A stretch of 64,000 nucleotides of DNA, taken from Xanthobacter agilis (GTDB lineage Bacteria > Pseudomonadota > Alphaproteobacteria > Rhizobiales > Xanthobacteraceae). The stretch spans positions 62,001 to 126,000 of the forward strand of contig NZ_JABWGX010000008.1 in NCBI RefSeq assembly GCF_021730435.1. Direction: 5' to 3'. The notes below the pieces were generated by a model that saw only the letters and a program-made list of their open reading frames with translations, made no database searches and had not been told where the DNA came from. Shown here piece by piece: positions 20,579 through 29,352 of the stretch (its first letter is position 1; each line of letters starts with the position of its first letter). Position numbers and translations under genes: made by a program.

Positions 20579-21419
20579 CGAACCGGTCGGTGAGAAAGAA
20601 GGGGACGACGCCTCGGCTGGCGAAAACAGACTCGAGGGCGGACCGGCGGCGCTCCGCCTGGGCCAACCAGCGGGCGCGCAGGCGCGGTCGCATGAAGACC
20701 AGACGGCGGCGGCCGCTCTCCGCATCGATGACGTCGAGCAGGCCAAACCGGGGCAGGTCCCCCTCCGCGCGGCTGTCGCGTACCACCACGGGGATCACGT
20801 CGTGCCGGAAAAGGGCATCGAGCACGGCGGCGATGTCGTCTTCCGGCATCAGGAAATCGGAAACGAGGAAGACGAGGCCGCGTCCGCGCGGCATGTTTTC
20901 CGCCGCCGCGACGAGGCCACGGGCGCTGCGACCGGCGCAAGACGCATCCGTCAGCAGGTCGCGGATCTCACGCGGGAGCCCGCGCCGGCGGGTCGGGGGG
21001 ATGAAGAGGTCGGGCCGCGGGGCTGCGTCCGCGGCGATCAGGCTGAAGGCGTCGGCGGTCGCGCCGGCGGCCGCGGCGATGGTCGCGGCGCATTGCGCCA
21101 CTTCCGCTTTGAGGTCTCCAAAACCCATGGAGCCGGACAGATCCACCATGACCGTCACGGTGATGGAGCGGCGTGGCGCGAAGGTGCGCACATGCACGGC
21201 CTCGAAGGGGTCGCGGATGCTGGCGCGGATGTCGATGCGCCGTGGGTCCGGCGCCGATAGCAGGGGGGCGAGGGCTTGGAACGCGCCGTCGCCGCCGCGC
21301 CCGTCGGCGGGATGGGCGCCGGGCTTGTGACCCCGCGGCCGCCAGTGAAGGCCATAGGGCAGCACCGGAATCGGGCGCTCGTCCGGCTCCGGGGGAACGG
21401 CGCGGGCGTGCCCGCTCAT
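20541..21419 (-). CDS. mxaS: MxaS, DUF58/VWA-like protein
   Basis: 292-aa soluble protein of the DUF58 type that usually partners MoxR ATPases. The core shows IDIRASIRDPFEAVHVRTF, MVDLSGSMGFGD (complete DxSxS MIDAS) and VFLVSDFLMPEDD. In mxa operons mxaS follows mxaR and is needed for methanol dehydrogenase activity. Overlaps mxaR by four bases. Confidence 0.92.
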   Translation of the reverse strand: MSGHARAVPPEPDERPIPVLPYGLHWRPRGHKPGAHPADGRGGDGAFQALAPLLSAPDPRRIDIRASIRDPFEAVHVRTFAPRRSITVTVMVDLSGSMGFGDLKAEVAQCAATIAAAAGATADAFSLIAADAAPRPDLFIPPTRRRGLPREIRDLLTDASCAGRSARGLVAAAENMPRGRGLVFLVSDFLMPEDDIAAVLDALFRHDVIPVVVRDSRAEGDLPRFGLLDVIDAESGRRRLVFMRPRLRARWLAQAERRRSALESVFASRGVVPFFLTDRFDADALLDHLARR

Positions 21420-22447
21420 GGTGCCGGCACCGTTTCAAACGCGGCGCGGCAGAGGGCGCCGGCGAGGGCGTCGCGCCGCATCTCATAGACCGGATCGAAG
21501 AAGATGCGGTGGGCCATCACCTCCGGGAAGACGGCGCGCAGATCCTCCGGCACGATCATGTCGCGCCCTTCGAGCCACGCCCTCACCCGCGCGGCGCGCA
21601 CCAGGAAGGACAGGCCGCGCGGGCTGGCGCCGCCTTGCACCAGGCGATCCATGCGCACGTCGGGCAGGGTGATGCCGGCCTTGTGCGGCGCGCGCACCGC
21701 ATCCCACAGGGCGATGGTGTAGTCGCTGATGGCCGGGCTTGCGTGGATGCGCTCCTGGATCAGTCGGGCAATGTCGGCGAGGCGCTGGTGATCGAAAAGC
21801 CCCTCGCGCACCGCGCCCACCAGCCGGTCCGTGTCGTGGAAGCGCGGATCGAAAATGAGGGCCCGGCGCGCCTCGCGATCGGCCGGGGTTGTCACCTGCA
21901 CTTCCATGAAGAAGCGGTCGCGGGCGGCGGCGGGCAGCTCGAAGGTCTCTTCCCGCTCGATCCGGTTGCGATCGGCGAACACCTGGAGGTGAGGGAAATG
22001 CACCTCGCGGCCGAAGGCGGAAACCGTGCCTTCCGCCATCAGCCGCAGCAGCAGCGCATGCACCTGGGGACGTGCCCGATTGATCTCGTTGAAGAAAAAA
22101 ATGGAGAGGTCGCCGCCCTGCTTCAGCAGCGGGCCGGGATCGATGCGCGGTCGGCCGTCGTCGGCGATGCGCGCGTCATAGACGAGATCGGTGGGCATCA
22201 GGTCGATGGTGCCCTCCACCCGCGCATAGGCGCCGCCGATGGCGCGGGCCATGGCCTTGAGCAGAGTGGTCTTGCCCACGCCGACGTCCCCTTCAAGCAG
22301 GACGTGGCCACGCGCGAACACGGCGATGGTGAGGAGACGGATCACCCGCTCCTGGCCCAGCACCACCTTGCCGACCTCGCGCTCGAAAGTGAGCGCTGCG
22401 TCGCGCCAGTCGGCAAGCGTGGCATCCGAGCTGGCGATCACATCCAT
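21416..22447 (-). CDS. mxaR: MxaR, MoxR-type AAA+ ATPase
   Basis: 343-aa AAA+ ATPase of the MoxR family, proposed to act as a chaperone with MxaS in metal insertion. Walker A is EGDVGVGKTTLL. The Walker B position reads IFFFNEINRARPQ, with Asn where most MoxR proteins have Asp, which could lower hydrolysis. ADRNRIE is the sensor region, and the C-terminal lid begins near SPRGLSFLVRAARV. Start MDVIASSD at 22447 leaves 181 bases to mxaI, the largest gap in the operon apart from the promoter. Confidence 0.94.
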   Translation of the reverse strand: MDVIASSDATLADWRDAALTFEREVGKVVLGQERVIRLLTIAVFARGHVLLEGDVGVGKTTLLKAMARAIGGAYARVEGTIDLMPTDLVYDARIADDGRPRIDPGPLLKQGGDLSIFFFNEINRARPQVHALLLRLMAEGTVSAFGREVHFPHLQVFADRNRIEREETFELPAAARDRFFMEVQVTTPADREARRALIFDPRFHDTDRLVGAVREGLFDHQRLADIARLIQERIHASPAISDYTIALWDAVRAPHKAGITLPDVRMDRLVQGGASPRGLSFLVRAARVRAWLEGRDMIVPEDLRAVFPEVMAHRIFFDPVYEMRRDALAGALCRAAFETVPAP

Positions 22448-22494
22448 GTCCGTCCTCGCGTGTTGGGGCAGGCGCGAAAAAAGGCGCAGCCAGC

Positions 22495-22512
22495 CGGGGC
22501 CAGGAAGCCCCG
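22495..22512 (-). other. Intercistronic hairpin between mxaI and mxaR
   Basis: In the transcript direction a CGGGGC/GCCCCG stem with a six-base loop is followed 12 bases later by six Ts. The spacing is too long for a standard intrinsic terminator. It could still attenuate transcription into mxaRSACKLD or protect the 3' end of mxaFJGI mRNA, whose products are needed in far greater amounts. Inference from structure and position only. Confidence 0.4.
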
Positions 22513-22628
22513 AACGGCCGCAAAGGCATCCCGGCGGCCGCGCCAGTTGGCCCACCATCCATCGGAGGATTGCCCGGCAGAAAATGTTCAGGCTTCTGCC
22601 CTGCTGGTGGGGTTGGGTGAGGCCATCG

Positions 22629-22952
22629 TCAATTCGTGGGGATCTTGCTCACGTCATAGACGAACTTGCCGGTCTTCTCGAAATACTCGACGCGCTTCTT
22701 GTTGCGGTCTTCCATCGCGGCGATGGACACGGACTGCTTGTTCACTTCGGTCGCGCTATGCTTCGGGTCGTATTTGGACCCCTCGACCTTGGCCGGATAG
22801 CCGGGCTTGGGTTCCCAGCAATTGCCGGGCGCGCGGCAATTGGTGCCGTCATAGGCGAAGGCGCCGCCGGCGGCGAGGAGCGCCGCACCTCCGGTCAGAC
22901 CCGCGACGGCCGCGCGGGCGAGGACACGGCGCATGGACGAAAACTGGCTCAT
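22629..22952 (-). CDS. mxaI: Methanol dehydrogenase small (beta) subunit
   Basis: 107-aa precursor of the ~75-residue periplasmic beta subunit of the MxaFI quinoprotein. Signal peptide through GGAFA, then mature YDGTNCRAPGNCWEPKPGYP with the two conserved cysteines. The C-terminal half is a long charged helix (ATEVNKQSVSIAAMEDRNKKRVEYF) that wraps along MxaF. Start at 22952 overlaps the mxaG stop (ATGA). Presence of mxaI separates this system from XoxF-type dehydrogenases. Confidence 0.97.
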   Translation of the reverse strand: MSQFSSMRRVLARAAVAGLTGGAALLAAGGAFAYDGTNCRAPGNCWEPKPGYPAKVEGSKYDPKHSATEVNKQSVSIAAMEDRNKKRVEYFEKTGKFVYDVSKIPTN

Positions 22953-23578
22953 TGCTTGATTCCTCCCGTTTCTGAATTGAGGCTGGCCGCGGTGGAGGCG
23001 GTCGCCTGGCACACCGGCGCCTGTTCGACGGGCGGGGTGTGATCGTTATGTCCGTCGAAGGGCGTGAAGTTGGCGCGCTGGGCGGGCGTGAGCCAGACGG
23101 CCTCTTTCGGGTCGTCCTTGTAGAAATGGCGCACCCAGGCCATCACCAGCAGCATGTCGTCGAGGGTGAGGGCTCCATACATGGGCCCCATCTGCCCCTG
23201 CGCGCCGCCGAAGATGGTCTCGAACAGGCCCTGATCGGTCATGTTCTTGGGATAGGTCCAATAGGCGTCGTTGAGGCCGGGGCCGATCTTGCCCTCGCCA
23301 TAATGGCCGTGGCAACCGGAGCACATGGACAAGAACAGATCCTTGCCCTTGGGCAGGCAGCTCACGTTTTCCACATAGATGTTCTTGCCAGAGGCGAGGA
23401 ACACCTTGACCGCCTCGGTGTCCCGCCCATCGGGCGAGGCCTCGGAGAGGTCGAGGGGCTGGCCGGTGACGGTGTGGGTGAAATTGAGCGTCGCTTGGGC
23501 CGTCAGGGCGCAGCCAAGCACCGCGACGGTGGCGATGAGGCCGCGTGTGGCGAGCTTGATCCAGCAAAAATCGCGCAT
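22949..23578 (-). CDS. mxaG: Cytochrome cL, electron acceptor of methanol dehydrogenase
   Basis: 209-aa periplasmic class I cytochrome c that takes electrons from PQQ in MxaF. Signal peptide to about residue 29 (ALTAQA-TLNF). The single haem site is MCSGCHGHYGEGK, and the axial methionine is probably within QGQMGPMYGALTLDD. The length and the acidic mature protein fit cytochrome cL rather than cytochrome cH. It lies 44 bases from mxaJ and overlaps mxaI. Confidence 0.97.
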   Translation of the reverse strand: MRDFCWIKLATRGLIATVAVLGCALTAQATLNFTHTVTGQPLDLSEASPDGRDTEAVKVFLASGKNIYVENVSCLPKGKDLFLSMCSGCHGHYGEGKIGPGLNDAYWTYPKNMTDQGLFETIFGGAQGQMGPMYGALTLDDMLLVMAWVRHFYKDDPKEAVWLTPAQRANFTPFDGHNDHTPPVEQAPVCQATASTAASLNSETGGIKQ

Positions 23579-23622
23579 GTCTCAACAACCAGATCTGTGT
23601 GTGGAGTAAAACAAAGCCGAGA

Positions 23623-24555
23623 TCATGAATTCGGCTTGAGCAGCGGAATGCCTTCCTCGATCAGGATGGCGTCGATCTCCGGCCGCGCCTTCACGAGCGC
23701 CGCGTCGATCTGTGTCATGAGGGCCTGGTCCCCTTTGCGGACGGCCACCGACTGGTCGTAGTGCAGCGGAATGGGGGTGCCGTCGAAGCGGGAAAGATCG
23801 CTGGTGGTCGCCGTCATGCGCAGCGGCACCGGGGACGACTTCACATAGCGGGCCACTTCGGGCGCGAACGCAAAGGCGATGTCGGCCTCACCCTTCGCGA
23901 CTTCGCTCACCATGCGGTCGCCCGGCACTTCCACATACTGGTTCCGCGACGATCTGAAGTTCACGAGGCTGTAGAGATAGGCCGCATTGTCCTCATACTT
24001 GCCGAGCTTCTTCAGCATGGTCTCGCCCGGCGAGTAGAAACCGACGACGAAATGACCGAGAGCCTTGATCTGCGGGTCCTGCCAATCGCCGGTGGTGATG
24101 TTCCGGTCAGCCTTGGTCACGAACACATAGCTGGTGCGGTAATAGGGCTTGGACGAAAGCACGCGGGCATCGCCCGTATCGACGCCCATCACCACGTCGC
24201 AGAGATTTTTATCGAGCCCGTCGCGCACCTGATAGATGGCGGGCTTGGAGGACCATACGAACACCGCCTCGCGGTCCATGGCCTTGGCGAGCACCTTCGC
24301 GATGCGGTTCTCAAAGCCCTGCCCATCCTTCTGCGAAAAAGGCGCCTCCACCTCGGAGGCGCACACGCGCAGGGTTCCCGGCGCGGCGGCGGGCGTCGCC
24401 TGGGCTTGCGCGGGGGCCTGGGCTTGCGCGGGGGCGTTGGCGGATGCGTTTGGGGCGGGTGCGTTCTGGGCACCGGCGGAGCTGGTGGCGACAAGCGCGG
24501 TGCCGAACACGAAGGCGGCGAGCGCGGTGCCGGCGGAAGATGCGATACGGGGCAT
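23623..24555 (-). CDS. mxaJ: MxaJ, periplasmic binding-protein-like maturation factor
   Basis: 310-aa protein of the solute-binding-protein fold without an associated transporter, required for MxaFI assembly in methylotrophs. A signal peptide (through SSAGA) is followed by an Ala/Pro/Gln-rich linker (about residues 31-60) partly encoded by an 18-bp tandem duplication. The family domain begins at GTLRVCASEVEAPFSQKDGQGFENRIAKVLA. Order mxaF-J-G-I is canonical. Start MPRIASSAG at 24555 gives a proper signal peptide. Confidence 0.95.
   Translation of the reverse strand: MPRIASSAGTALAAFVFGTALVATSSAGAQNAPAPNASANAPAQAQAPAQAQATPAAAPGTLRVCASEVEAPFSQKDGQGFENRIAKVLAKAMDREAVFVWSSKPAIYQVRDGLDKNLCDVVMGVDTGDARVLSSKPYYRTSYVFVTKADRNITTGDWQDPQIKALGHFVVGFYSPGETMLKKLGKYEDNAAYLYSLVNFRSSRNQYVEVPGDRMVSEVAKGEADIAFAFAPEVARYVKSSPVPLRMTATTSDLSRFDGTPIPLHYDQSVAVRKGDQALMTQIDAALVKARPEIDAILIEEGIPLLKPNS
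24401..24436. repeat. 18-bp tandem duplication inside mxaJ linker
   Basis: TGGGCTTGCGCGGGGGCC at 24401-24418 is followed directly by TGGGCTTGCGCGGGGGCG at 24419-24436 (17 of 18 identical). It encodes an AQAQAPAQAQA-type segment in the disordered linker after the MxaJ signal peptide, an in-frame slippage product. Confidence 0.8.
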
Positions 24556-24624
24556 GGACGCCTCCTCGTGGGGGTCAGGCACGCCGGCAGCGGGCACGGC
24601 GCGGGGTCGGGTCGCATGAAAGGG

Positions 24625-24659
24625 GCCGGCCGCCGCCGAGGGCGAGAGCGGCGACCGGC
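24625..24659 (-). other. 13-bp hairpin just after mxaF stop
   Basis: Arms 24625-24637 and 24647-24659 pair over 13 positions (two G-U wobbles) around a nine-base loop, beginning 12 bases after the mxaF stop in the transcript. There is no T tract. The position fits an mRNA-stabilising or partly terminating structure that would raise mxaF relative to mxaJGI. Confidence 0.5.
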
Positions 24660-24671
24660 ATCGGCGCTGGA

Positions 24672-26555
24672 TCAGCCGCCGGAGGCGTATTCACCCACGT
24701 TCGGGTTGTCGTAGGGACCCTTGCCGTCGAGCGAGAACACCATCACGCCGCCACCCATCTGGGTGTAGTGCTGGAGCTGCTTGAAGGCGCCCACCGAGCC
24801 AAGGCCGGCGGTCGGGTCGTTGAGGTCGAACACCAGGCCCACGCCCGGCCAGCCGCCGACGCCGTAATAGATGGCGACGTATTGCACACCGTTGTGGGTG
24901 TAGGTCATGGGGTGGCCGATGACGCCGGAAGGCAGCTTGAACTTCCAGAGCAGCTTGCCGGTGTCGCTGTCGCGCGCCTTGATGAAGCCGTCCAGGGTTC
25001 CGTAGAACATCACGCCGCCGGCGGTGGCGAGCGTGCCGCCCCAGGCCGCGAACCGCTCCATCACTTCCCACTTGTACTTGTGGTTGATGGCGTCATACGC
25101 CTTCACTTGGCCGAGGCCGAGGGCGTTCTGCCGGTCGCCCTTGGGGCCGGGATACATGTTCAGCGTCGCGCCGACGAAGAACTGGCCCGCCCGGTAGGGC
25201 AGCATGAAGGGCTCCCAATCCATGCAGATGTGATTGATGCCCATGAAGAAGGACTTGCGGTCCGGGTCGTAGCTGTCGTGGCCCTGGTTGTGGTAGCCCA
25301 TGGCCGAGGGGCAGACGTCGCGGGCGACATGGTCCATGCGGGTGCCGTATTCCGGATCGCGCTCCGGAAGACCGGTCTTCATGTCCACTTTCTTCACCCA
25401 GTTGACCGTGTCGTCGATCTTGTCGGCGGAGATCAGGGTGCCGTCGGTGCGGTCGAGGGTGTAGACGATGCCGTTGCGGTCCGGATGGGTGAGAAGCTTG
25501 CGCATCTTGCCCGTCTGGTCCTTCTGCTCCGACAGCATCATCACGTTGACGCCGGCATAGTCCCATTCATCGTGGGGCGTCTTCTGATAGCCGAACTTGG
25601 CTTCGCCGGTGTCGATGTCCCGACCCCAGATGGTCATGGTCCACTTGTTGTCGCCGGGACGCATGGTCTCGTTCCACGGCGCCGGATTGCCGGAGCCGTA
25701 ATAGATCATGTTGGTGCCGGGATCGAAGGCGTACCAGCCCCAGTTGGTGCCGCCGCCGATCTTCCAGGCGTCGCTTTCCCAGGTCTGGGTGCCAAGGCCC
25801 TTCTGGCCATATTGCGGGTTGGCCTTGTTGAAGTCGTCGGCGAGGCGCACGTCGGCGTCGGGGCCGGTGGCGTAGGCGCGCCATTTCTGGGCGCCGGTCT
25901 TCACGTCATAGGCGGTGACGTAGCCGCGCACACCGAGTTCGGCGCCCGATGAGCCCACCAGCACCGTATCCTTCACCACATAGGGGGCGATGGTGAGGGT
26001 GGAGCCGACCTTGATGTCGGAGTTTTCAAGCTTCCAGTATTCCTCGCCGGTGTCGGCCTTCAGCGCCACCACATTGCCGTCGAGCTGGGTCTTGATGATG
26101 AGAGGGCCAGTCTTGCCGTCGCCGGGCCAGTAGGCCAGGCCCCGGTTCACCACGTCGCAGCAGGCGACCGCGCGAGCGGTGGGGTTCTGCTTCGGCTTGT
26201 GCTGCCACAGGATGTGGCCGGGATCATCGAGGCCGAGGGCAAACGTGGTGTTGGGGAAGGGAGAGTGTACATACATCACCCCGTCCACCACCAGCGGCGT
26301 GCCTTCGTGACCCGACAGCACGCCCGTGGAGAAGGACCAGGCCGGACGCAGCTTCGTCACGTTGTCCTTATTGATCTGCTTCTGCGGGCTATAGTTGTTG
26401 GCGTCGTAGTTCTTGCCCGTCATGGGCCAGTTCTCGTCGCTCTTGGCGAGCTCCACGAGTTTGTCATTGGCGCGCGCGGCGGGGGCGGCGAGGCCTCCCG
26501 CGGCGAGGGCGAGGGTGACGGCAACGAGGGATGCTGACGACAATAATCTGCTCAT
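24672..26555 (-). CDS. mxaF: Methanol dehydrogenase large (alpha) subunit, PQQ- and Ca-dependent
   Basis: Periplasmic quinoprotein (627 aa) oxidising methanol to formaldehyde. Signal peptide ends AARA-NDKL. The eight-bladed propeller carries W-motifs throughout. Adjacent cysteines ([11 protein letters not shown]) form the unusual vicinal disulfide over PQQ. The catalytic aspartate is in DEWDYAGVN (about residue 331); two residues on is Ala, as in calcium-type MxaF, not the Asp that marks lanthanide XoxF. First gene of the minus-strand mxa operon, 507 bases from the divergent sensor kinase start. Confidence 0.98.
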   Translation of the reverse strand: MSRLLSSASLVAVTLALAAGGLAAPAARANDKLVELAKSDENWPMTGKNYDANNYSPQKQINKDNVTKLRPAWSFSTGVLSGHEGTPLVVDGVMYVHSPFPNTTFALGLDDPGHILWQHKPKQNPTARAVACCDVVNRGLAYWPGDGKTGPLIIKTQLDGNVVALKADTGEEYWKLENSDIKVGSTLTIAPYVVKDTVLVGSSGAELGVRGYVTAYDVKTGAQKWRAYATGPDADVRLADDFNKANPQYGQKGLGTQTWESDAWKIGGGTNWGWYAFDPGTNMIYYGSGNPAPWNETMRPGDNKWTMTIWGRDIDTGEAKFGYQKTPHDEWDYAGVNVMMLSEQKDQTGKMRKLLTHPDRNGIVYTLDRTDGTLISADKIDDTVNWVKKVDMKTGLPERDPEYGTRMDHVARDVCPSAMGYHNQGHDSYDPDRKSFFMGINHICMDWEPFMLPYRAGQFFVGATLNMYPGPKGDRQNALGLGQVKAYDAINHKYKWEVMERFAAWGGTLATAGGVMFYGTLDGFIKARDSDTGKLLWKFKLPSGVIGHPMTYTHNGVQYVAIYYGVGGWPGVGLVFDLNDPTAGLGSVGAFKQLQHYTQMGGGVMVFSLDGKGPYDNPNVGEYASGG

Positions 26556-27062
26556 CTGGCGTATCCTTGGGTTTCCTCGGTCGGCTTGTTGTCGCGCGTT
26601 TGCGCTTGGACGGTCCGCGTGCCAGGCGAACGTCTCTTGGTGCGACCGCGTGGCACGATCGCCTGTCGCGAATGAGTGCCGTGGCCGAAAATGGCCACGC
26701 CTCGCGCAGATTGGTTGAGTTTTGAGAGAACTGGCGCCCTCCGATCGCGTCCAGCTCTTGTGCGTTCTTATTCTTTTCTAATATTCATGTTTGGCGTGAT
26801 GTGAGTTGAGATCTTTGCGGACCGCTTGTCTCGCGGTGTTTGTGCAATTGATATCGGGAAGTTTTGGCAATCACATCCGGGCAAAATGCCCATGTGTATG
26901 ATTTAAAATAATAAAAGCGAAATTCCGAAGGGTTTTCCCCGGCCCCGTCTTTGCTGCTGAAGATGCAGGCGGGATGACGTATAATGTCGTTACGTGATCT
27001 CTCGATCGTATGTTTTGAAAATAATAATAAGCGTTTTATCAGAAGAATGGGGAGGAGCCCGT
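26556..27062. promoter_or_regulatory. Divergent control region between mxaF and the MxaY-type kinase
   Basis: 507 bases without a gene, AT-rich from ~26755 to 27045 and strikingly unlike the flanks. On the mxaF strand TAGAAA (26775-26780) resembles the -10 reported for mxaF promoters of methylotrophs; the matching AAGAAA -35 was not found. Two inverted repeats stand out: GTGGCC-GAAAAT-GGCCAC (26681-26698) in the probable mxaF leader, and GGGCA-AAA-TGCCC (26879-26891) midway. These are candidate binding sites for the adjacent response regulator. A strong GGGGAGGAG ribosome site at 27049-27057 serves the kinase. Confidence 0.6.
26681..26698. promoter_or_regulatory. Inverted repeat in mxaF upstream region
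   Basis: GTGGCC and GGCCAC separated by GAAAAT, extended by one more C-G pair outside. It lies ~130 bases before mxaF, downstream of the TAGAAA element on that strand. Could be an operator or an RNA hairpin in the long 5' leader. Confidence 0.35.
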
Positions 27063-28616
27063 GTGTCAGTGGGCGCGTGGCAGGTGGAGTGTCCGGCCGG
27101 GACGTTCGGCGCCATGGCGGCCCGTGGCCTTGCCGGGGTGCTGCGCTGGACGGGGGGCGGGATGAGCCTTGTCGGGACGCTGCGGGCCGGCCTGCGCGCG
27201 CCGGCGCGGCCCGCCGGCGCGCGCATCGGGCGGGGCGTCACACTACGGGCGCAGGTGCTCGGCACGGTGCTTGTCATCAACGTCGTTGCGGCCTTCCTTG
27301 CCGGGTGGGTGGTGGTGCTGAACGCCCGCGCCGCGACCCGCAGTGAGATGGCCGCGGCGGTCGAGATGGCGGAACGGATGGTGCGCGAGGCGGCGGAGCG
27401 CATCGCGCTCGATCCCCAGGCCGGGGCGGGGGCGTTGCCTGTGCATTTGCGCCATCTGCGGCATGTGCGGCTCAGCCTCGCCGATCCAGCGGGGCAGCAT
27501 CGTGGCCCGGCGTCGGAACCTCCGCGGCGCGGTGCGGCGGAAGCGCCGGCCTGGTTCGCACGGCTGGTGGGGGTGGACGGTCCGGTGCGGGAGGTTCCGA
27601 TCACCTCCGGCGGCGCAACGGTGGCGCGCGTGGTGGTGGCGGGGGTGCCCGACGACGAGATCGCCGAGGTGTGGAACGACGTGACGGACTTTGCATCCGT
27701 GGCGATCGGCGTGAATGGCGCCATCCTTCTGGCCCTGTTCCTGGCGCTCGGCCGGGTGCGGCGGGAGCTGGCGCGGCTTCGCACCGCGCTGGGGGCGCTG
27801 GAGCATGATCGCCTCTGCCCGCCCCTCGCCCCGCCGCGCATCCGCGAGCTGGCGGAGGTGGCGGACGGTGTGAACGCCCTGGCGCGTGCCCTGGAGGCGG
27901 CGCGGGCGGAGAATGCGCGCCTCAATGCGCGGCTCGTGAGTCTTGAGGAAGACGAGCGCCGGCGAATCGCCAGCGAGCTGCACGATGAATTGGGGCCGCT
28001 CATGTTCGGCCTCAAGGCCGGCGCCGATTCGCTGGCGCGCATGGCCGTCCAGGTGCCGGGTCCGCTTCGGGAACGGGTGGCGGATCGGGCTGGAAACCTC
28101 GTGGACATCGTGGAGCGCATGCAGGGGGCCAACCGGCGCCTGCTGCGGCGGCTCCGGCCGGCGGCCCTTGGGCATGTGCCGTTGGCGGATGTGCTGGCGA
28201 GCCTCGTCGCCGATTTCCGGCAGCACGATCCCGAGCGCGTGTTCCGGCTGGAGCTGGGTGCGTTGGGCGCCGGCTACGGGGCCGCCCTGGAGGCGACGCT
28301 ATACCGCTGTGTTCAGGAGGGCGTGACCAATGCCCTGAGGCATGGCGGCGCGCGCTCTGTGTCGGTGGCCGTGGGCGAGGGCGGCACTGGGGCGGGAAGC
28401 AAGTGGCTGCGCCTGGTGCTGCGCGATGACGGAAGGGGCCTGCCGTCGCACGTGGTGGACGGCCTGGGCCTTGCGGGCATGCGCGAGCGAGTGCGGGCGC
28501 TCGGCGGGCAGTGCGGCCTCACCCAGGCCGCGGGCGGGGGTGCGTGCCTGATGGTGGAGATCCCCTTGCCGGGGGCGGCGGCGCTTGCGCCGCGCGAGGA
28601 AGAGACCTTGAAATGA
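27063..28616 (+). CDS. mxaY: Sensor histidine kinase, MxaY/MoxY type
   Basis: 517-aa NarX-class membrane kinase. Two hydrophobic segments (VLGTVLVINVVAAFLAGWVVVL and ASVAIGVNGAILLALFLAL) bracket a ~130-residue periplasmic sensor. A HAMP-like region follows, then a HisKA_3 dimerisation box EEDERRRIASELHDELGPLMFGL with the phospho-accepting His. The HATPase domain shows QEGVTNALRHGG and LRDDGRGLPSHVVDGLGLAGMRERV. Start is a GTG at 27063, five bases after a strong GGGGAGGAG; ATGs at 27114 and 27162 are alternatives. In Paracoccus mxaY/X lie divergent to mxaF and activate it; this layout matches. Confidence 0.9.
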   Translation: MSVGAWQVECPAGTFGAMAARGLAGVLRWTGGGMSLVGTLRAGLRAPARPAGARIGRGVTLRAQVLGTVLVINVVAAFLAGWVVVLNARAATRSEMAAAVEMAERMVREAAERIALDPQAGAGALPVHLRHLRHVRLSLADPAGQHRGPASEPPRRGAAEAPAWFARLVGVDGPVREVPITSGGATVARVVVAGVPDDEIAEVWNDVTDFASVAIGVNGAILLALFLALGRVRRELARLRTALGALEHDRLCPPLAPPRIRELAEVADGVNALARALEAARAENARLNARLVSLEEDERRRIASELHDELGPLMFGLKAGADSLARMAVQVPGPLRERVADRAGNLVDIVERMQGANRRLLRRLRPAALGHVPLADVLASLVADFRQHDPERVFRLELGALGAGYGAALEATLYRCVQEGVTNALRHGGARSVSVAVGEGGTGAGSKWLRLVLRDDGRGLPSHVVDGLGLAGMRERVRALGGQCGLTQAAGGGACLMVEIPLPGAAALAPREEETLK

Positions 28617-29257
28617 CCCGTGTCTTGTTGATCGATGATCACCCCATCGTCGCCCAGGGGTGCCGCTATATCCTCGAAGATGCCGGGGTCTGCGAACTGA
28701 TGGAGGCGAGCACGGCGCTCGCCGGCTATCGCCTGTTCCGGCGGCGGGCGCCGGATGTGGCGATCGTGGACCTCGCGCTCAGCGGCAGCGGCCTGGCGGG
28801 GCTTTCGCTGGTGCGGCGCCTGCGCGCCCAGGCCATGCGCATGCCGATTCTGGTGTTTTCCATGCACGCCGATCCGGTCATCGCCAGCCGCGCGCTGGAA
28901 GCGGGCGCCACCGGCTATCTGGTGAAGGATACATCCGCCGCCGATCTGCTGGAGGCGTTCGACAAGGTGCGGCGGGGCCAGCCCTACATCAGCCATCAAC
29001 TGGCGTTGGAGGTGGCCATGATGAGCAGTCGCGGACGTCCCGGCACCATGGCCGATCTCACCCCCCGCGAGCTTCAGGCGCTGGCGCTTCTGGCCGAAGG
29101 CAAGGCTTATGGGCAGATCGCCGATGAGCTGGGGGTCAGCTACAAGACGGTGGCGAACACCTGTTCGCAGCTCAAGAGCAAGCTCGGCGCCGGCAATCTC
29201 GCCGAGCTGATTCACCGGGCTATCCGTTATGTGGCCACGGCGCCCGCGGGCCGATAG
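28613..29257 (+). CDS. mxaX: Response regulator, MxaX/MoxX type (REC-LuxR)
   Basis: 214-aa NarL-family regulator. The receiver domain has LLIDDHPIVAQG, phospho-acceptor Asp in VAIVDLALSGSGL and lysine in GYLVKDTSAADLL. The C-terminal LuxR helix-turn-helix reads LTPRELQALALLAEGKAYGQIADELGVSYKTVANTCSQLKSKLG. The start overlaps the kinase stop (ATGA), so the pair is co-translated. The position divergent to mxaF suggests it activates the mxa operon, possibly via the inverted repeats at 26681 or 26879. Confidence 0.92.
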   Translation: MTRVLLIDDHPIVAQGCRYILEDAGVCELMEASTALAGYRLFRRRAPDVAIVDLALSGSGLAGLSLVRRLRAQAMRMPILVFSMHADPVIASRALEAGATGYLVKDTSAADLLEAFDKVRRGQPYISHQLALEVAMMSSRGRPGTMADLTPRELQALALLAEGKAYGQIADELGVSYKTVANTCSQLKSKLGAGNLAELIHRAIRYVATAPAGR

Positions 29258-29276
29258 GGCCGGCGGGTTCCGATAC

Positions 29277-29304
29277 GGCGCTGAACGAAGGGCGCTGAAC
29301 GAAG
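29277..29304. repeat. Two tandem copies of a 14-bp repeat upstream of the nas leader
   Basis: GGCGCTGAACGAAG occurs exactly twice, at 29277-29290 and 29291-29304, directly after the response regulator gene and ~50 bases before the nas leader hairpin. Perfect repeats at this position could be activator sites for nas transcription or a simple duplication. Confidence 0.6.
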
Positions 29305-29352
29305 GGGCTTGTGTTCGCGGATCGGTTCCGTTTTAGTGTGGGCATAGACATC

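Noticed and set aside
24672-26555. mxaF as a lanthanide-dependent XoxF
   Set aside because: The residue two after the catalytic Asp is Ala (WDYAG), and mxaI plus the calcium-insertion genes mxaACKL follow.
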